Assembly: GCF_000255705.1 (NCBI RefSeq)
Contig: NZ_JH636450.1
Coordinates: forward strand, 1-55,534
Direction of reading: 5' to 3'
Source: Zavarzinella formosa DSM 19928
Lineage (GTDB): Bacteria > Planctomycetota > Planctomycetia > Gemmatales > Gemmataceae
DNA: 55,534 nucleotides
Under the pieces are notes generated by a model, which was not told where the DNA came from, searched no databases, and saw nothing but the letters and a program-made list of their open reading frames with translations. Shown here piece after piece: positions 26,301 through 34,111 of this stretch. The translations under genes were made by a program, and so were the position numbers. Numbering within the stretch: position 1 is the first letter of the stretch; the number at the start of each line of letters is the position of its first letter.

Positions 26301-29300
26301 ACCAGCCCGGCGGCCGCCCCGAGACTGCTGGTCACCGTGTAAGCCTGCCCGTCTTGAAGGAAGCCGGTGACCGTGCCGTCCGTGTCGGAGGCGGCCCCCG
26401 ACTTCACGCCGACGCTTGTGGGCGTGGAATAGTCTGCCTGCACGAAGTCGCCGCCGGCTTGGAAGGGGATGGTCGTCGTGGTGCCTGGCGTGACCGAATC
26501 AAGGAACTGGCCGGTGACATTCCCGCCGCCGGTGACCGAAATCACCGGCAGGGGCGTGGCTGTGGCCACCCCGGTCCCGATGAGATGGGAAGTGCCGACA
26601 CTCAAGGCAACATTGCCGGTTCCGACTTTGGCGAGTTGGTCCCCGGTGGCTCCGAGGCCGACTTGCAAGTCGCCGTTGAGGATGATCGTCCCGGTGGTCG
26701 TGACCGTGGCGGTTTCGCCGACGGCCGGTTGGTTACCGACTTGGAACACCGCCCCGACGCCCACCGTCAGGTTGCCCGCCGTCAGGCCGATGGCCGTGTT
26801 GCCGGAAGTGACGAAACGTGTGCCGGCGTTGGAGATCGTCAGCCCGCCGGTGCTGATTGTGAGGGAGTTGGCCCCCTGTGTCCAGGTGCCGCCGTTGATG
26901 GCGACCCCTGTGGTGGTGTTGAAGGTCAACGGCTTGGTGACGGTGGCGTCGCCGTTAAAGCTGGCGGAACTGGCGCTTAGTGTCACACCGGCGGCGGCGG
27001 GAATACCAATGGTCGAAGCACCGGCAATGCTGATGGTGCCGGTGGCGGTCACATCCCCTTGAATCAGGGTTTTGGAGGCCGAGGTGGCGAGGGACGAGAC
27101 GGTCAGGGGGGCGGTCGGCAAAGTCACCGTGTTGCCCGCCTTGAGGGTGACGGGAGCGGTCGCCGCAATCGATTGGGCGGTGGAGGCGAGATCAATGTTC
27201 CCGCGATTAAAGACGCTCAGGCTCGTGGCCCCGCCCGCGATGGTCAGCTTGCCGTTGAATTCGTTGCCCGCGTTGGCCAGGCTGACGGTGTTGGCCCCGG
27301 CATTCAGGGTGACTGTCCCCGTGCCCGAGGTTCCGGAGGTTGTTCCCACGGTTCGCAAGCTGGCTGTCTGACTGATGTTTCCGTTTGCCGTCACATTCAG
27401 GTTCCCATTCCCAAGGAGCAGGGAGCCGAGCGCCACGGCGTTGGTGTCCGTGAGGGCAAAATTGCCTGTGCCATTCACCCGGCCGGCGACGGTTCCAAAA
27501 TTATTCCCGCCGTCGGTGAGGGTGACATCGCCTTTGGACAACCCGCCGTTGAAGGTGGCCGTCCCGGTGGAGGTGATCGGGCCGGTCTGGCTGATGGCGC
27601 CGTCGGCGCTCGCGGTCGTGAGGTTGTTGGCGGTCACCGTCAGGGTGGGGACGGTTGACGTGCCGAGAATGATGTTCCCGGTCGCCGCCAGATTGAACGT
27701 GTTGGTCGAAGTCAGGGCCACCGCCCCGGTGAGCTTGTTGCCGGGGTTGGTCAGGTTCGATGTGCCGTTGGCCGCCGTGAAGGTCGAGACGCCGCCGATG
27801 TTGAGTTTCGTGCCCGGCGATTGCAGGAGGGCGCCGCTGGTCGTCGTGCTGATGGTGGCGGCGCCGGTCGCCGTGGTGATGTTCCCGAGATTCAACGCCG
27901 CGCTGGTGTTGTTGAGCTTGAGGGTGTTGGCCCCGGTGACCGTCGCGTCCACCCGGCCGGCAAACTGATTGGCCCCGGTGGACAAATCAAGGTTTCCACC
28001 CGGCTTGAACAATGCCACCGAGTTCGAACCGGTTTTGATGGCGCCGGTTTCGGTGATATCCCCCGCCGTGGTCGTGACAGTCAGCCGGCCGCCGATCGGG
28101 ATGCTGCCCCCCGTCAGGCTGAGGCCGTTGGTGTCGTTGATGGTCACGTCATAAAAAGTGGGGTTGCTGGACCGGTCCAAGGTCTGGAATGTCACCGAGG
28201 TGAAATCATTCGCCTTGTCCAGCACAATCGGGCCGTTGATGGACGTGATATTGGCGGTCGGCACTGTCAGCGGCGCCGACTGGTAAACCCCCGTGCCGGT
28301 GGCTGTCAGGGTCGTCACGGTCGACGGGACGAAGGCTCCGAGGACCAGCGGGGCGTTGACAAGATTCAACGAGAGATTGGTCACCCCGGCCGGCAGTCCG
28401 GTGAACTCGGCGGCGTTGGCCGACGGACTCGAGTCTGTCAGGCTGACGGTCGTCGGCGTGCCAGTGACCGTCACGGTGCCGCCAAAGAAATTGGAAGCAT
28501 TGCTTAGATTCACCGTGGAGGCCGCGCCGGACGCCGTCACCGTGACCCCGCCGGAGGACGGGAGTTGGGTGATGGAGCCGGTTTGGGTGATATTCCCGGC
28601 GGTGGCCGTCAGGTTCAAAGAGGCCCGGCCGACACTGGCCGCGCCAAGGGTAATCGCATTGGCGTCCGTCAGCGACAGCGCTTGGGTGCTGTGCGTGGCC
28701 GAGATGTTTAGCGAGCCGAATTCATTGGCGGGATTCGACAGGGTGATCTTTGAATTGCCAAGCACGTTAAAGCTGGAACTCACCGGGCTCGTCAATACCC
28801 CCGACTGCGTGATATCCCCAAACGCCGTCAGGCTCAGGCTGTTCGTGGCGGTGATGGCTCCCGTGGCCAGCGGGGCGTTCGGATGGCTCACGCTGACGGT
28901 GGCCAGACTCGCCAGATCCGAAAGCACCGGCATTTGGGCCACCGAGCTGCCGTTGCTCCATTTCAGCGTGGTGATCGTCCCCCCCGACACTTCGTTGAAG
29001 TCAACCAAACCGGCCACCGTGTTGCCGGGATTCGAGGCATCAATGGTGCCCGAGTTGGTGCTCTTGTCAAAGGTGGCCGTTCCGCCGACGACGAGCGCCG
29101 TGTTGGCCAGAGAGGTGTTTCCCCGTGAGGTCAACAAGAGGTTGGATGTGCCCCCGGTGAGCGTCACGTTGCCCGTCCCGGAACTTTGAATGGTGTTGGC
29201 CGTCGCGGTGAACGATGTCCCGAAGGTCGAATTGCCGGTGAAGTTGACTTGGGTGCCGGTGTTGGCCAGGTTGATGGTAAACGGCTGGGCGTAAGCGTTC

Positions 29301-29653
29301 GCCCCGCTGTCCGCGAAGAAGACCTTGGTGTTGTTGGCCGTGTCCACAATGTTGATGGCGGTCACCGCCGGCAGAATCGTGGCGTTCGTCCCGGAAGTGG
29401 AGCCGAACGTCGCCGTGAACGACCCGGCGGCAACCGCCGTGGCCGAACCGACCACATTGATGTTCGCCCCGGATTCGTTCAGCGTCACTGTTTCGGCGGC
29501 GTTGTCCAGCGTGATCGTCAGCGTGGTCCCGGTGACGGCATAAGTCGCCGGGACCGCCCGGTCTTCGAGCGAGTCGAGCCGCAACTTGGCGACGCGGGGT
29601 TTGCCTGATGATTTTGAGGCGATAATCGCGGCCAGTCGAGAGAGATAGCTCAT
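23366..29653 (-). CDS. Giant secreted repeat protein with LEDR-type N-terminal motif
   Basis: This protein has 2095 residues. The N-terminus holds a short amphipathic stretch and then RLDSLEDRAVPA (25-36), the LEDR/LEPR-type motif that marks many large exported planctomycete proteins. The first half is built of short beta repeats like those of filamentous haemagglutinin or autotransporter beta-helices (GNITQTGSITQ, AFGDITQSGVLTS). The second half uses another repeat based on (V/I)GSI(T/K)(A/T) units (GNIGTIKATKTLSGVITTF). It is rich in T, S, G, A and N and nearly lacks cysteine, consistent with an extracellular beta-solenoid. No membrane anchor or sorting helix is seen at the C-terminus. The ATG at 29653 was chosen because 40 upstream codons encode no plausible export signal. 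Confidence 0.82.
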   Translation of the reverse strand: MSYLSRLAAIIASKSSGKPRVAKLRLDSLEDRAVPATYAVTGTTLTITLDNAAETVTLNESGANINVVGSATAVAAGSFTATFGSTSGTNATILPAVTAINIVDTANNTKVFFADSGANAYAQPFTINLANTGTQVNFTGNSTFGTSFTATANTIQSSGTGNVTLTGGTSNLLLTSRGNTSLANTALVVGGTATFDKSTNSGTIDASNPGNTVAGLVDFNEVSGGTITTLKWSNGSSVAQMPVLSDLASLATVSVSHPNAPLATGAITATNSLSLTAFGDITQSGVLTSPVSSSFNVLGNSKITLSNPANEFGSLNISATHSTQALSLTDANAITLGAASVGRASLNLTATAGNITQTGSITQLPSSGGVTVTASGAASTVNLSNASNFFGGTVTVTGTPTTVSLTDSSPSANAAEFTGLPAGVTNLSLNLVNAPLVLGAFVPSTVTTLTATGTGVYQSAPLTVPTANITSINGPIVLDKANDFTSVTFQTLDRSSNPTFYDVTINDTNGLSLTGGSIPIGGRLTVTTTAGDITETGAIKTGSNSVALFKPGGNLDLSTGANQFAGRVDATVTGANTLKLNNTSAALNLGNITTATGAATISTTTSGALLQSPGTKLNIGGVSTFTAANGTSNLTNPGNKLTGAVALTSTNTFNLAATGNIILGTSTVPTLTVTANNLTTASADGAISQTGPITSTGTATFNGGLSKGDVTLTDGGNNFGTVAGRVNGTGNFALTDTNAVALGSLLLGNGNLNVTANGNISQTASLRTVGTTSGTSGTGTVTLNAGANTVSLANAGNEFNGKLTIAGGATSLSVFNRGNIDLASTAQSIAATAPVTLKAGNTVTLPTAPLTVSSLATSASKTLIQGDVTATGTISIAGASTIGIPAAAGVTLSASSASFNGDATVTKPLTFNTTTGVAINGGTWTQGANSLTISTGGLTISNAGTRFVTSGNTAIGLTAGNLTVGVGAVFQVGNQPAVGETATVTTTGTIILNGDLQVGLGATGDQLAKVGTGNVALSVGTSHLIGTGVATATPLPVISVTGGGNVTGQFLDSVTPGTTTTIPFQAGGDFVQADYSTPTSVGVKSGAASDTDGTVTGFLQDGQAYTVTSSLGAAAGLVVTEKLDSSGNDLGLDIVVRTNTAASTLTITPTVAGTNGTGTVLIHSISVSGVGAVTITAPLANLVNGTITTQSTLTAATLRNITGSTITTDTGRTALTAGTIFTAKLVDNSTIDIGGVLTTFTAEDVQSSLTTTSLIAEKFGTIKTTGSTVQGSTAGDLKASLTTRTPTVGTNVASVTVAGTLSGLWDVLGDIGTIKARITSGWTLGRSLTTVTAGAGVRNPDGVRNITTSLDIGRSAAGETAVAITATGNIKALLTTDFTSTGSSVRAGSIGSITTKTNPADFVNGANGNLSANILTTGNLAGTAVGTITVAGNYTMGSNKLIAWNGNIGTIKATKTLSGVITTFTYPTTGGITALAGGTIEGLSVTAKRVGSITGVVNAAAQQFGDIGVSVGNTFNLQGNDGTAAKNAIGTITAGRNLASNTFNLLGGNLGSITVPYRSSNNTFKLSDSTAGRVGSFTVGESTSDNFAFVESIGNVTAKGVAQTLASTAPQLGNFSNFTLNTYRETGTVAGIGAVKAAANISGTLTAPNGITSITAGRDLSGVITTDSPVPGTDVVGRVGSITAGSISSGITLVGESVGAIKTTGYLTPESGATSRIAGVFNASELLLKGTGVASGVGVGAITTDSSISTVTVDAPFGVTSITAKGQVNTLFVTADDLPLALATVKPGYGKVGSITGFDLSNIFVAAASIGTVKSSADYLSNSRGSISVSEFVARDTAATATGITSITTDGSFAGNVAVIAPAGLGSLTVDESLASGLIAAGYAANKSIGTIKAGDVAGFVILARQLGSFNVIGNQEPGSSLGGGVIAAYVNVFGNTAGVGLGTFSALGTVSGGTIFDITDGNLTSFTAARLQNSTIQVGARFQKGNAVANGATFGLTDRSLGSLSLTAPFFGASPSPEDRRDGSGFRDSYVAAANIGTVTVASVAATLNPLTEEDGVTYKSGAAAAGTVSVGGVTIVNDQLAIDGSKFAKRPSI

Positions 29654-29881
29654 GATGATTACCAAGATGCGGGGGATATCGGTTCGCCGGGAATGGATTC
29701 GATCATTGAGGGAACCCCGGCACGGGAGGCGAATCAGGAAAGTAGGGTAACGGGTATTGACCGGGCAAGTCAATCAAAATGTTCAAGAAAGGTTCATGTG
29801 GATAAGGAGTTATGACATAAACATGACTGTGTGAGACCATTGTTTCAATCTGACGGCCGGACATCTGTCGCCAATTATTGC

Positions 29882-29910
29882 TTGTGTTGGCCTCTAGGCC
29901 GGGATATAGT
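29882..29910 (+). promoter_or_regulatory. Candidate sigma70-type promoter for the DUF1549/DUF1553 gene
   Basis: TTGTGT (29882-29887) and TATAGT (29905-29910) are separated by 17 bases, 65 bases before the ATG at 29976. The surrounding 29654-29975 region separates two divergent genes and is AT-richer than its neighbours. No other feature is seen in that 322-base gap. Confidence 0.45.
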
Positions 29911-29975
29911 TGCCTTTGTCAACCTACCCCGCCAAACGGCCGCTCTCTCCACGCCCGCCGACTCTGAGTGGTTCC

Positions 29976-32378
29976 ATGACCAAGACGCTTTGGGCCGTGC
30001 TGTTGTCGCTTGTCTTCGGGATTGCGCCCGCCCGCGCCGCCGTGGTCGTGACTCCCCCTGCCGTGCGACTGGACAACCCGGAAGCCTCGCAGCAATTGCT
30101 GGTTACTCTTCCGGCCGCCGACGGCACCCGCACCGCCAAATACGAAATCGCCGATCCCGCCATCGCCGGGGTGGATGCCGCCGGAATGGTGACACCCAAG
30201 GCCGAGGGCCGCACGGAAGTGCGCATCACCCACAGCGGGGAAACGATCCGCATTCCCGTTGAAGTCACCGGGTTGAAGGCTCCCCGGCCGGTGTCGTTCG
30301 AGCAGGAAATCATCCCGATTCTCACCAAGGCTTCCTGCAACAGCGGCGGCTGCCACGGCAAGGCCGAGGGGCAGGCCGGTTTCAAGCTCAGCGTTTTCGG
30401 CTTCGACCCGGCCGCCGATTATCAAGCCTTGGTGAACGACGCCCGTGGCCGCCGGATTTTCCCCGCCTCCCCCGAAAACAGTCTGTTGTTGGCGAAAGGA
30501 ACCGGCCAAATCCCCCACGGCGGCGGCAAGAAGCTGGACAAGGACAATCTTCGCTATCGCCGCCTGATGCGCTGGCTCAAAGAAGGCACCCTCTACTCCG
30601 GTTCCCCCGTTTCGCCGGTGACAGCGATTGAAGTGGAACCGAGCCAACGGACCCTTGCCCTTGGAAGCACCCAACAACTGCGGGTGACGGCTGTCGCCGC
30701 CGATGGCTCCCGCCGCTGCGTGACCGCCGAGGCCGAGTACGACTCCAACGCCGGAACCATCGCCGGGGTGGACGGGCGCGGCTTGGTGACCGCCGGGGAC
30801 AAGCCGGGTGAAGCCGCCATCTTGGTCCGCTACATGGGCCAAGTCACCGTCTGCCGGGTGACCCTCCCGCGACCGGGAGTGAAGTTCCCCCGGCCGGCCG
30901 AGGCGAACTTTGTTGACAAACATGTTTGGGACAAACTGGAACGCCTTGGCATCCCCCCGAGCGACCCGGCCGAGGATGCCGCGTTCTTGCGGCGAGTTTA
31001 CCTCGACACCATCGGCACCCTCCCGACCGCCGACGAGGCGAAAGCCTATCTCGCCGACGCCTCGCCGGACAAACGGGCGAAACTGATCGACCGCTTGTTG
31101 GATCGGCCCGAGTATGCCGACTTTTGGGCCTTGAAATGGTCCGACATCTTGAAGGTGGACAAGGACGCCGTCACCCCGCAAGGCGCGGTGGCGATGACCC
31201 GGTGGATTCGCCGACAGTTCGCCGACAACCGCCCATATGACGCCATCACCCGCGACATCGTGACCGCCCAGGGCAGCACAACCGCCGAAGGTCCGGCCGC
31301 GTTGTACAAATCGCTCGGCACCCCGGAAATCGCCGCCCGCTCTATTAGCCAAGTGTTCCTCGGCGTGCGGATCGAATGTGCCGAGTGCCACCACCACCCC
31401 TCGGAACGTTGGGGACAGGACGATTACTGGGCGCTGGCCGGAATGTTCTCCGGCGTCACTCGCAAACCCCTGCCGGGCGGTTCGGAGGCCGTCGTCTGGA
31501 AGGGGGGCGTGGATCTTGGCCCAAAGGTTTCCAAGAAAGCGAATGGCACACAAACCATCCCCGCCAAGCCCCTCGGGGCCGCTTCCCGCGAATACGCGCC
31601 GACGGACGACCGCCGCAAGGTGTTGGCCGACTGGATGACCGGGCCGGAGAACCCGTTCTTTGCCCCGGCGATTTCCAACCGCCTCTGGTCCCACTATTTC
31701 GGCCGGGGCTTGGTCGAACCGCTCGACGACATGCGGGCCACCAACCCGGCCTCCAACGAACCGCTGCTGGCCGCCCTCGCCGCCCATTTGCGGGAAAAGA
31801 AATACGACCTGAAAGCCTTCACCAAGACGCTGCTGCTGTCGCGGGCCTATCAATTGAGCAGCAAGCCCACACCGGCCAACCAGACGGACGAGCAAAACTT
31901 CTCCCATGCCGCCGTCAAGCCGATGCCGGCCGAAGTGTTGTTGGATGCCGTGTCGCAAGTGACCGGCGTTGCGGAGAAGTTCAACGGCTGGCCGGAAGGC
32001 TACCGGGCCATCCAAGTGTGGGACAACCGGATGCCCTCGTATTTCTTCCACATCTTCGGCCGCCCGGTCCGATATAGCGTGTGTGAATGCGAACGGGGCA
32101 CCGACCCAAGCATCGCCCAAGCCTTGCACCTGATGAACTCCCCGGAGATCGGCGCCAAGGTCCGCTCCCGCAACGGCCTGGCCCGCAAGCTCTCCGACTC
32201 CGACAAAAAGCCGGAGGCGATCATTGATGAAGTCTTCCTGACCGCCCTGAGCCGCCGCCCCAACGACACCGAACGGGCCAAAATGCTGGAAGCCTTCGCC
32301 GACGGCGACCGGAAGAACGCGACCGAAGATGTATTGTGGGCGATATTGAACAGCAAAGAGTTTTTGTACAACCGGTGA
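29976..32378 (+). CDS. DUF1549/DUF1553 (PSCyt2/PSD1) protein with cytochrome-like and Ig-like domains
   Basis: This 800-residue protein has a signal peptide (ending PARAAVVV), an Ig-like (BIG2-type) domain, and then a PSCyt1-like heme-type motif CNSGGCHGKAEGQAGFKLSV. A second Ig-like module follows (VEPSQRTLALGSTQQLRVTA). Next come DUF1549 (VDKHVWDKLERLGIPPSDPA, RRVYLDTIGTLPT) and DUF1553 (NRLWSHYFGRGLVEPLDDMR, RAYQLSSKPT). These proteins are typical of planctomycetes and nearly always occur beside a DUF1501 gene, as here. The pair is thought to work in the periplasm, possibly in sulfated-polysaccharide breakdown, but no reaction is established. The cysteine spacing C-x4-C-H is unusual compared with CxxCH. 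Confidence 0.92.
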   Translation: MTKTLWAVLLSLVFGIAPARAAVVVTPPAVRLDNPEASQQLLVTLPAADGTRTAKYEIADPAIAGVDAAGMVTPKAEGRTEVRITHSGETIRIPVEVTGLKAPRPVSFEQEIIPILTKASCNSGGCHGKAEGQAGFKLSVFGFDPAADYQALVNDARGRRIFPASPENSLLLAKGTGQIPHGGGKKLDKDNLRYRRLMRWLKEGTLYSGSPVSPVTAIEVEPSQRTLALGSTQQLRVTAVAADGSRRCVTAEAEYDSNAGTIAGVDGRGLVTAGDKPGEAAILVRYMGQVTVCRVTLPRPGVKFPRPAEANFVDKHVWDKLERLGIPPSDPAEDAAFLRRVYLDTIGTLPTADEAKAYLADASPDKRAKLIDRLLDRPEYADFWALKWSDILKVDKDAVTPQGAVAMTRWIRRQFADNRPYDAITRDIVTAQGSTTAEGPAALYKSLGTPEIAARSISQVFLGVRIECAECHHHPSERWGQDDYWALAGMFSGVTRKPLPGGSEAVVWKGGVDLGPKVSKKANGTQTIPAKPLGAASREYAPTDDRRKVLADWMTGPENPFFAPAISNRLWSHYFGRGLVEPLDDMRATNPASNEPLLAALAAHLREKKYDLKAFTKTLLLSRAYQLSSKPTPANQTDEQNFSHAAVKPMPAEVLLDAVSQVTGVAEKFNGWPEGYRAIQVWDNRMPSYFFHIFGRPVRYSVCECERGTDPSIAQALHLMNSPEIGAKVRSRNGLARKLSDSDKKPEAIIDEVFLTALSRRPNDTERAKMLEAFADGDRKNATEDVLWAILNSKEFLYNR

Positions 32379-32446
32379 AAGGTGGCCTCGGCGGCTGAAC
32401 ACATGGCCGGGGTTGGTTGTGAGTGGAAAATCAACAGACACTTGAG

Positions 32447-32526
32447 CAAGAGCCCCACTGCGTGAGCGGTGGGGGTGTTTTCCAAGTGTGACAGCTACCC
32501 CCACCGCTGACGCAGTGGGGCTCTTG
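32447..32526. repeat. REP-like palindromic pair, copy 6 (dispersed)
   Basis: The left arm CAAGAGCCCCACTGCGTGAG leads into CGGTGGGGGT. The right arm (32497-32526) is ACCCCCACCGCTGACGCAGT followed by GGGGCTCTTG. One central base differs (GTGAGC against GCTGAC), giving a single mismatch. It lies 20 kb from the RAYT gene. GGCCGGGGTTGGTTGTGAG just upstream (32406-32424) resembles the spacer of the RAYT array. Confidence 0.88.
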
Positions 32527-32591
32527 GAATCATTGCAAATGTTGCTTGATTTTGCATTACTTTGATTGAGCCTTTGGATTAAAACCGAAGA

Positions 32592-32712
32592 GACCCCCTC
32601 CAGCTCCCCCTTGCCAAGGGGGAGAGGAAATCCGGTCGTTGCCAAAACCATTAGCCTTGGAAGAGAGGCCGGTTTTGCTCTCCCCCTTGGCAAGGGGGAG
32701 TTGGAGGGGGTC
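32592..32712. repeat. Nested palindrome with CTCCCCCTTGGCAAGGGGGAG hairpins
   Basis: The left arm begins GACCCCCTCCAGCTCCCCCT (32592) and the right arm ends GGGGGAGTTGGAGGGGGTC (32712). Each arm itself folds into a CTCCCCCTTG/CAAGGGGGAG hairpin, so the element can form one long stem or a cruciform of two. It occupies the gap before the DUF1501 gene; its design resembles the element at 54093-54230. Confidence 0.85.
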
Positions 32713-32774
32713 TGCTTCAACGCACATTGAGCTTTTTGTGTTGGGAAGAACGCCGAAGTTAAAAGGAAAAGACC

Positions 32775-34094
32775 ATGTCGTCATTCCGCACCCGACCGAT
32801 GTCCCGTCGCCAGGCCCTCCACATCGGCACCGTGGGGATGCTCGGCGGGTTGTCCCTTCCCCGGTTGCTCCAGATGCAGGCGTTCGCCGGGACGGAGGCT
32901 CCGGTGAAGGCGAAGTCGTGCATCTTCCTCTTCTTGGAAGGCGGCCCCAGCACCATCGACATGTGGGACATGAAGCCGGACGCCCCGGCCGAGGTTCGCG
33001 GGCCGTACAAGCAAATTCCGACCAACGTGCCCGGGACGTTCATTGGCGAACATTTGCCAAAATGCGCCAAGATCGCCAACAAATACACAATCCTCCGCAG
33101 CCACAGCCACAACGACAACGGCCACACCACCGGTTACCACTATGTGATGACCGGCGTGAAGGCCGACTTCGCCGACGGCACCAACAGCCGCAAGCCGAAC
33201 AACGTGCTGTATCCGTCCATCGGCTCGGTCGTCTCGCGGGAACTCGGCAATCGCGGCACCGTCCCGCCGTACATCAACATGCCCCACCCGCTGACCGCCG
33301 GCGGACCCGGTTTCTACGGGGCCGAACACGCGCCGTTCGTGATCGAGGGGGACCCGGTCCAGCCGGATTTTGAAGTGCGAGATTTGCTTCCCGTCGAGGG
33401 GATCGACGCCAAGCGGGACGCCCGCCGTCAGAAATTGCTCGGCGGCTTGGATCTATCGCAATCAGCCGCCGGGAAAGCCGGGACGATGGCCACCTATTAC
33501 GACAAGGCCCGCGATTTGATGAGTTCCCCCGCCGCCCGCAAGGCGTTCGACATCAAATCCGAACCGGCGAAATTGCGGGAGGCCTACGGCTACACCACCC
33601 TCGGCCAATGCGCGCTGCTCTCCCGCCGGTTGGTGGAGGCCGGTTGCCGGTTCGTCGGCACCGACCACAGCGGTTGGGACACGCACTTCACCTGCTTCCC
33701 GAGCCTTGAAAAAGACCTGATCCCCAGCGTGGACCACGCCTTCAGCGCCCTTGTGACCGACCTCGAAGATCGCGGCCTGCTGGACAGCACCCTCGTGGTG
33801 ATGATGGGCGAAATGGGCCGCACGCCGAAGGTGAACGCCCAGGCCGGCCGCGACCACTGGTCGGCCGCCCAAAGCGTCCTCTTCGCTGGCGGCGGCGTCA
33901 AACCCGGCATCGTGATCGGCGCCACCACCAAAAACGCCACCGAACCCACCGCCGACCCAGTGAGCGTCGAAGACATCCTGCGGACGATCTTCAACCAAAT
34001 GGGCATCGACAGCAGCAAGACCTACACCACCCCGCTCGGCCGCCCGGTGCCGATTGTCAACGGCGGCCGGGTCATCAAGGATCTGGTGGGGTAA
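32775..34094 (+). CDS. DUF1501 secreted protein (Tat substrate)
   Basis: This 439-residue protein has a twin-arginine signal MSRRQALHIGTVGMLGGLSL, followed by the DUF1501 body, which has an alkaline-phosphatase/sulfatase-like fold. KSCIFLFLEGGPSTIDMWDM is the typical opening; GTDHSGWDTHF and MGEMGRTPKVNAQAGRDHW carry conserved acidic and histidine residues. It is the usual downstream partner of DUF1549/DUF1553 genes. AAGGA lies at 32762-32766, before the ATG. Tat export suggests that the protein folds, perhaps with metal, before transport. Only 17 bases separate its stop from the stop of the convergent ligase gene. Confidence 0.93.
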   Translation: MSSFRTRPMSRRQALHIGTVGMLGGLSLPRLLQMQAFAGTEAPVKAKSCIFLFLEGGPSTIDMWDMKPDAPAEVRGPYKQIPTNVPGTFIGEHLPKCAKIANKYTILRSHSHNDNGHTTGYHYVMTGVKADFADGTNSRKPNNVLYPSIGSVVSRELGNRGTVPPYINMPHPLTAGGPGFYGAEHAPFVIEGDPVQPDFEVRDLLPVEGIDAKRDARRQKLLGGLDLSQSAAGKAGTMATYYDKARDLMSSPAARKAFDIKSEPAKLREAYGYTTLGQCALLSRRLVEAGCRFVGTDHSGWDTHFTCFPSLEKDLIPSVDHAFSALVTDLEDRGLLDSTLVVMMGEMGRTPKVNAQAGRDHWSAAQSVLFAGGGVKPGIVIGATTKNATEPTADPVSVEDILRTIFNQMGIDSSKTYTTPLGRPVPIVNGGRVIKDLVG

Positions 34095-34111
34095 AATCTC
34101 CGGCCACGTGT

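Noticed and set aside
24353-26980. 875-codon open frame antisense to the giant repeat protein
   Set aside because: Its composition is extremely Gly/Arg/Asp-rich with no domain signature, and it mirrors the codon bias of the opposite strand. It is a shadow of the real gene.
29919-32720. 933-codon minus-strand frame opposite the DUF1549/DUF1553 gene
   Set aside because: The plus strand carries clear signal peptide, CNSGGCHG, DUF1549 and DUF1553 features. The minus frame has none and runs through a palindrome.
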